Part shown: piece by piece, positions 57,801 to 64,000 of the stretch | How positions within the stretch are numbered: position 1 is the stretch's first letter | Layout of the letters: each line of letters starts with the position of its first letter | NCBI GenBank assembly: GCA_007922305.1 | Contig: ML677343.1 | Coordinates: 29,393,915-29,457,914, forward strand | From: Dermatemys mawii | Taxonomy: Eukaryota; Chordata; Testudines; Dermatemydidae | Reading direction: 5' to 3' | DNA: 64,000 nucleotides | Notes under the pieces: model-generated | What the model was told of the DNA's origin: nothing | What the model saw: the letters and a program-made list of their open reading frames with translations, nothing else | Database searches by the model: none | Translations under genes and position numbers: made by a program

Positions 57801-60800
57801 TTTGTCCTTCATTTGCCTTATGTCCCTGCCACTGTCATTATAAGTTAGTCAGACATAACATTTAAAGTAAAGAAACAGTAAACTCGTCTCTCACTCTGTT
57901 TCCATCTGCATTTAAATGTTCGAAGGTATATTCCTGCAAGGATTATTTATGATGCTTGACTCTGTTACATCATCATTAAAAATCTCCATCTTACTGATGT
58001 GAAAAACACATTTTTGAGCTTTCTAGACCATTTATTTTGTCTGGGCTGTGGGTACATGGTACAGTGTCATCGCTCCCAGGCAATAATTTGTGAAACTAGA
58101 GTCAAGCAAAAATCTTTTAACTTTATCTGCATCAGAAAGTTCAAATCAACTAGTTATAAAAAAGTGGTTACTATGTTACATCATAATTGCAGAGAATTAT
58201 GAATGATTAGGATCTAAATCCATAAAGTCCATTTTTTCCATCAAGACCTTGCCAGTCCATGAAATGTCATCATTACTTAACTTAAAATAAGTTTCACTTA
58301 AGGATATTTTTTCTTCTTCTTTTAAAATGGTTTTCCTTTTTCATACTATATTTTTTCTATATTGCATGAAAATTAGTCATGAAGGGACAGAGATGATAGA
58401 CAATCTTCTATGTCTTATCTAGTATATTCCACATGATTTCTGAAGATGGACATGAAGGTACTTATTTAACTCCTATTGGCTTTAACTTGACATGGATCAG
58501 ACTATAGCAACGGAAAATGCAGAATTGCCTTCTCTTTGTTCCAGTAGGTATTACCAAGAGCCAAAAACCATGACCCTCCTTGTCCTGCAAATCTGAATCA
58601 TGCAAAATCAATATCAGTGAGATTTGCATGAACACTGCCATCTGATGAAGAGGGTAAACTCACAGAGATAGCACTAACGAATCCCAACTGTCACACTAGC
58701 TCCGCATTCAGTATTGAAAGGTCTCCCCCTGAGTTCAGCAGCAGAGATTTTCTACAAAACAGCCTCTCTCAAACTTGCCTATAATCAGAAACTGCTACAG
58801 ACATTACTCTCAGTTTTGGCAAGCCTCCTGTTCTGTTTGATTGGGTTATCCACGTAGGTTGATGGCTTAGTCAGTGCATTAGATTTTCAGTAACAAAAGA
58901 TTGGCACTATTCATTGGACTCTATTTCAACAAAGTCAATGTAACTGTAAGACAATGCTTGTACTCCTGCCACATACAAAAAGTCAATAGTTGTGGCTGCC
59001 AGACACTCTTTCCACCCCTTCCCCAGCTGGTACAATGAGGAATTATCTGAAATTGAAAATTGTCTGCACACACTGTATCTAGCCTATCTCGTTATCTGAT
59101 TGAGGGAACTGATTGCCACTTCCCTCCCCTTCAATATACAGGTATGGACCATAGAAACTACAAGTTCCTGCGTGGACTGCTGCATCTGTTCCAAGCAGAA
59201 AGAAACGCAGGTGAGAATTGTAGTCTCTGACCTTATCAAAAAGCCCCATAGAATTTAATAGGGAAAAAGATTCCAATGATAATATTCTCTGTTAAATTCT
59301 ATCATTTTTAGAGTCATTTCTACAGAATCATATTTGTTTTCTATAATGGCATGAGGTCAACCTACATATTACATAGGATGGCAGCTGCAAAGCTGAGTGA
59401 GTTCGGAAAACTAAGCGCTAAACATATTTTTGATTTTAAAAAGGCAAATGGATTTGCACTGCATTTGTGACCTATTTTATTTGCAAACATTTGCATGAGC
59501 AAATTTTGGACAGCAAAACTGTTCAAGGAAAGAGGAAAAACTATGAATATTTGTACAAATATGAATTTGACTCTAAGGTGCACATAGTGTGTCTGTAGAG
59601 GTCATCCAATTGAACAGCAAAGCAAATACCATATGCCAAAGGTGATCACTCACACAGTGCGCTAATTATAAATACTCACATTAGTATTCATAGTGGGGTG
59701 GAAAGGGTGGCATTGCAAACCACACTTAGGCTGATATATATTGGTCTGAGTCATTCATTGAACCATTTCAAATAAGCAGATCTGTAAAAACTGACCATTG
59801 GTATACATGGATAACGGAAACATAGGGCTAAAGTTATCAAACAATTTTTTGTTGTACTTGACTCAGCAATAGCTATGGGCCATACTCTAGATATCAATGG
59901 ATAATATATGGATTTTGCATTGACCTTTGACCATCATTAGTCTGTATTCTGATTAGATCTATATGGCTTTTGATGAAAGCCTTGTTTTGTTTTATCCCGT
60001 GCTTCTCTTTACTTATACTAAACTGCTGTAAATTGCATCACTTTCTCTTTTCAAATGAATCATGCTATAAGAGTATATTCAGCCTTTTCAATCAGAGTAA
60101 ACCGTTGTGCTTTCCAAGACAGACTCTTGGTTTGATGTTAGATAATTCACAAAAAGAGTTAAACAATGAAACATTTTTGTTTTCAAGGGGAATGTTTTAG
60201 GGCTGGTTTGGGGGCTGTATCTGGGAATTATAAAACAACATGGGTGGGGAGTCCCTGGTGGCACAAATGCCATGAAGGATCAACCATCTGTTGTATCTCT
60301 GCATGTTGGGAGGTCCCAGTCAGAGCTTCAAACACCTAACAACTGTTTCAGGGACAACATCTGCAAAATTTAGAGGGCAGGGAAGTACAGATACAGGACA
60401 CAAAATTCACATAGACTGATCATGTATGCAACCAAAAAGACATACCTAATCTGTTTGTTTTTTCAAAGGTGAAGGGATAAAGACCAGCACAACCTGGGAC
60501 TGACTCCCAGCTAATATAAAAGCTTTAGACGTGTGGATGGCAGCTGTACTGTGACAAAAATCATGTTTATACCAGCTGGGTGTGTAACTGCCAACATTTT
60601 CCTACTATCTCAATAACTGGGTGCTACCCCTTTCAAAATTAGAATTTGGTGAGAACAAGGGGCTGTGAATTGAAGGTAAGATAGTTGTGTCTCACCTAAG
60701 CACACACACAGATACGAGGCACCCAGATGCATTACTTTTCTTGGAACCCAGACACAGAATCATCTATTGTTCTGCATCTGGGCATAGGACTCCCACTGAT

Positions 60801-61430
60801 GTCAAGGGGAGCTATATTTCTGAATAAAGGGCAGTATATAACCCATATACATACAACACTAACCAGCTGTTTTGGACCTTGCAAGGGAAGAAACTAGTAG
60901 GTGTTTCCCCTCCCCCACATCAGTCAGAAAACTTCAGTGATTACCCACATTTTATTCTCTAATTAAAGGTTATGTCAGGGGCTTTTAAATTATGGCCCTG
61001 ATTACTGACTTCAGATCAAAATTCAGCAGGCTTTGGAACTTGCCATTTTATTTAATTACTTGCAATAAATTACTCTGACACTCTCAATTAAGAGTGCCCG
61101 TCACTTCACTCCAGTGACGATGAATGTGAGGAATTTGTTACTTGATCTGTTTTCTCTGCTGCTAGGGTATATAGAATAAGCTCTCTGTGCATCTTAAGAG
61201 TTGTATAGGGATTTTCAGCACAAATATGAAAATATGAATCCTTTTCTTCATTCCACTATAGACCAATAGGATCATTAATAGAGGCCAACTTTCATTGCAT
61301 TCGTAGTGGGTGAAGATGCTGCTACACAGCCACGGTTGCAATTAACTGGTGGCAAGGACATGGGGTACATTCTTACTTGCATGAAAAGCATTATGGACTC
61401 AATCCTACCCATTGGAAGCAGAATCATCCC
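54872..61430. other. Long non-coding stretch
   Basis: No gene, RNA or clear transposon is recognised. 55340-55440 ('ttagtgatgagcgaacatct') may be a diffuse old repeat. A frame-like stretch around 56750-57160 (three overlapping plus frames of 66-79 codons) has no domain. Much of this is AT-rich and repeat-poor, so it is a candidate for conserved non-coding elements that cannot be tested here. Confidence 0.4.
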
Positions 61431-61437
61431 ATACGGC

Positions 61438-61508
61438 TCTGATCCAAAACCCAATTAAGTCAATAGAAAGACTCCCATCAACTTGAATTGGTGTTTGATC
61501 AGGCCCGA
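61438..61508. repeat. Short palindrome, intact
   Basis: 'ctctgatccaaaacccaatt' on the left is mirrored by 'gaattggtgtttgatcaggc' on the right, with 'aagtcaatagaaagactccc' in the loop. About 70 bp. It serves as the intact reference for the copy split at 47.46 kb. Confidence 0.55.
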
Positions 61509-62317
61509 AGTATGTAAGTTTATGCCCATCAAGACGAAAATAGGGCTCTCTGTTTTCTTTTAATATCTTGGGCAGGATCGTGTCCTCTGAGTAAGTCTGT
61601 TCAGCGCAACACATATATATCATCTCCAGAGTTGAACAGTTGCTGCTTCAGTGACCAGGAGAATATTAAATACCAACATTCACAATCACTTTAACAACCT
61701 TGTGGGTGTTGATGATGAAACTAATTAGCCATGTTCTTAATTTATTAAAATCATAAATATTCCACTTCAAGGGGTGAGAGTGGGAGAGTCAAAGGGAGAC
61801 AACTGCATGAAATTCTCTGGCTAATTAAACTTTCCATAATGTAGAGCAATATTTTACTTCTGTTAAATGATTTGGCAGCACATCAGACCTGGCATCTTAC
61901 TCCTCATGCTGTTTGTTTTTAATTATGACTATTATTTTATTTACCATAGGCACTTTTAGGGGAAATCGAATGGTTGGGTGAAAAAAAACCAAATGAGCAC
62001 AAAACCATTTTAGTTTTAGAAGTTAAACTAAGAGCAAAGGAGCTAGAACAGATTTCCATGCAAAGCTGTGAAACACATGGACTCTAAAATGAACAAAAGT
62101 ACAGAAGACCAGCTGCGGAACGATGTGGGTTATAGCTTGTTCTTAACCTATGCTAATTTATAGCATTACGAAAGAAAGGGGGACATTCCAGAATCCACAG
62201 TTATTTCCAATGAGATGAGTTTTGATAGATATCCTTTTAAAACAAAATACTAGAGAATCTAAGTACAGCATGGGGTAGAAAGAGGAATTTGGTACGAAAG
62301 AAACTTGCAAAACTCTG
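61509..62317. other. Non-coding stretch
   Basis: No gene or repeat recognised. Confidence 0.4.
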
Positions 62318-62428
62318 TATATTATATTATATTATATTATATTATATTATATTATATTATATTANNNNNNNNNNTATATTATATTATATTATATTATATT
62401 ATATTATATTATATTATATTATATTATA
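62318..62428. repeat. (ATTAT)n array with a 10-N gap
   Basis: Pure pentamer repeats on both sides of 10 N (62365-62374). The N run marks an unresolved repeat count, so the real array may be much longer than the about 100 bp shown. Confidence 0.95.
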
Positions 62429-62689
62429 ATAAATAAACTCTAAGTAGTTTAAACTCTTTGTAGAAGGTTTACTTCACAACTACTCTGGCAGATACCATAG
62501 TAAATAATTAATAATATAACCATTTTACAGATGAATAAATTAAGCAACAGAGAGAACCCAACCTCTCCAGACTTGAGTGCCTGAATTTTCTCCTTCTAGC
62601 CCAGAATGAAAATGAATCCATCATCTTTCCCTTCACGCGCCATTCGCATGTACATTAGCTACCTATGTAAGGCATGATAGCACGGTCCA

Positions 62690-62890
62690 GTTGTTGGAGC
62701 ACTAGCACAGGCGAATCAGAGATTGGAGTCCAAGTCCCTGCTCCACCATAGATTTCCTTTGTGACCCTGGGAAAGTCACTTAGTCTCTTTGTTCCTCTTC
62801 CTCATCTGTAAAATGGGGATAATAGCACTGCCCTACTTTACAGAGGATAAAGATTGTGAGGTGCTCAGATACTAAGATAATAGGTGTCAT
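62690..62890 (+). repeat. MIR-type SINE, nearly full length
   Basis: 'gttggagcactagcacaggc', 'gattggagtccaagtccctg', 'tgtgaccctgggaaagtcac', 'ttagtctctttgttcctctt', 'cctcatctgtaaaatgggga', 'taatagcactgccctacttt' and 'gtgaggtgctcagatactaa' follow the MIR order from head to 3' end on the plus strand. This is the best-preserved sense-strand MIR of the window. Confidence 0.85.
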
Positions 62891-64000
62891 AGAAGAATCT
62901 TAGAAAGGACGTCTGCCAGGGCCCAAAACCTCACTTATCAGCCATAAGGACAGGCAGATAGGCAGTCTATCCCCACACTTAAACATCACCGAAAAGGATG
63001 AGAGTGAGCACCGGTGCCACGGTATAAGGGCAGAGAGGAAAGAAAGAGCCTGAATAAAAATGGGCTAGAAAACTGAATACATGGACACTCTCTGCAGCCA
63101 CTGCCCCTGTTACACAGCACTGGATGATGGGGAAGACAGAGACTACACTCAGATACCTGGAATCACCATCCCTTGCCTCCCCCGCATCCTTCCCCAATAT
63201 AGGCCCCCTCCCTTTAGAAAGAGAGACTGTAGAGATATATGGTCAATTGTTCCCAGGACACTGTGGCAGGAGAAGCAGATGCAATCTGTTGCTCATTGTC
63301 TGGTAACAGCTTGATTATCTTGGGGTGGGAGGGGAGAATGCAGAGTGGTTGTGTCCGGTGAACCGTGAAATTGCCACTGCTCTAAGGAACAATTTATCAG
63401 CGGCCCTTTAGAGTGAGGAAGGACAGCGACTCAGTGGGAGAGATGCAGCAGGTATTCATCCAGAGTCTGGCCACTGGAATGCGTGCTGGAAGAGCCCTAC
63501 ACTGAACTTTTCAAGCAGCCAGTGAACCCTGGAGAAGAATGGACAGGAAGGTCTTTCTGGGGAATTCAGTGTGCTGAAATTCTCTGAGATGAATGGCTGA
63601 AAAGTCTGAAGAATACATTAGGAAACTTGCCTGAGGAAACCCGCTCAGCCTTCTTCACTTCCTCTTAAACAGAGAGGACTTTGGGGTGAATCCATTAAGC
63701 TCCAATTCCACTGGGCCCAAGCAAGGTATTTTGTGTCAAACCCATGTTTAAAATCTAGAAACGTACAAGGAATCTGTGTGAAAGAAAGCAACTAAAGGTC
63801 ATGCTCTGACATTTCACCCAGCCCCGCTGGGAAGATTGCATTTTAAAGAACTAGGAATTAATTTATAAACTAGACCTAATTCTCCCTTCAAATATGCTTG
63901 TCCGGCCTCGTTGCTGCCAGTGGTTGCCACAGAGATAAAATGAGGACAGAATATTTCACCACCTGTTTAGCCTTGATGAGTGAACTGCTCAAAGCTTTGT
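62891..64000. other. Non-coding stretch
   Basis: No gene recognised. 63340-63470 and 63890-64000 have mixed composition and are free of obvious repeats; they could contain regulatory sequence, but nothing in the sequence proves it. Confidence 0.35.

Noticed and set aside
1..64000. CRISPR arrays, bacterial operons, phage or plasmid features
   Set aside because: Composition, repeat content and the absence of dense genes show vertebrate nuclear DNA; no spaced direct repeats are present.

Overview
This window looks like non-coding DNA (intergenic or a very large intron) from a reptile, most likely a turtle; a crocodilian is the main alternative. The evidence is the repeat content. There are CR1-type LINE 3' ends, MIR/CORE-type SINEs, Penelope-like retroelement remnants with a GIY-YIG endonuclease footprint, and many small inverted-repeat DNA transposons whose ends read like GGGCATGTCTACAC and which sit at TAA/TTA targets. 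I found no convincing protein-coding exon, tRNA or rRNA. The longest open frames (up to 172 codons) have no recognisable domain, and several fall inside repeats. The species call rests on remembered repeat families, not on a database search.

Layout. 1-2.3 kb: AT-rich sequence with SINE/MIR fragments. 2.35-3.36 kb: a degenerate Penelope-like element on the minus strand. 3.5-12.5 kb: palindromic short repeats, a GC-rich patch near 5.0-5.4 kb, a CR1 3' end (5.76-6.18 kb), SINE and CR1 tails, and a CA microsatellite. 12.55-13.21 kb: a snap-back (inverted) repeat insertion with a 12-bp target duplication and a 400-N assembly gap in its middle. 13.6-24 kb: MIR, a long minus-strand CR1 3' end, an LTR-like block, another CA tract, and further Penelope-related repeats at 18.2 and 21.1 kb. 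24-33.5 kb: two DNA MITEs and a probable long retroelement-derived repeat (32.3-33.5 kb). 33.5-39.3 kb: mostly unremarkable. 39.3-42 kb: the densest mobile region, with a plus-strand Penelope-like copy split by two MITEs, then a MIR, then a MITE inside a MITE. 43.1 kb: a clean hAT MITE with perfect 16-bp ends and a perfect 8-bp duplication. 46-49.4 kb: a MIR split by a MITE, an inverted Penelope-type insertion, a MITE inside a palindromic repeat, and a Tigger/pogo-like MITE inside another palindromic repeat. 54.3-54.9 kb: another MITE inside a MITE. 62.3 kb: an ATTAT array broken by 10 N. The remainder is AT-rich sequence in which I see little.

Nothing here works together as a gene set. The window records successive transposition: MIR, CR1 and Penelope-like copies are the older substrates, and Harbinger-like, hAT and Tigger-like MITEs were inserted into them. 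The most interesting signal is that two families of Penelope-type terminal repeats carry the layout of a minimal hammerhead ribozyme (CUGANGA, a short hairpin, then GAAA). They also occur as inverted, snap-back insertions with about 12-bp target duplications.
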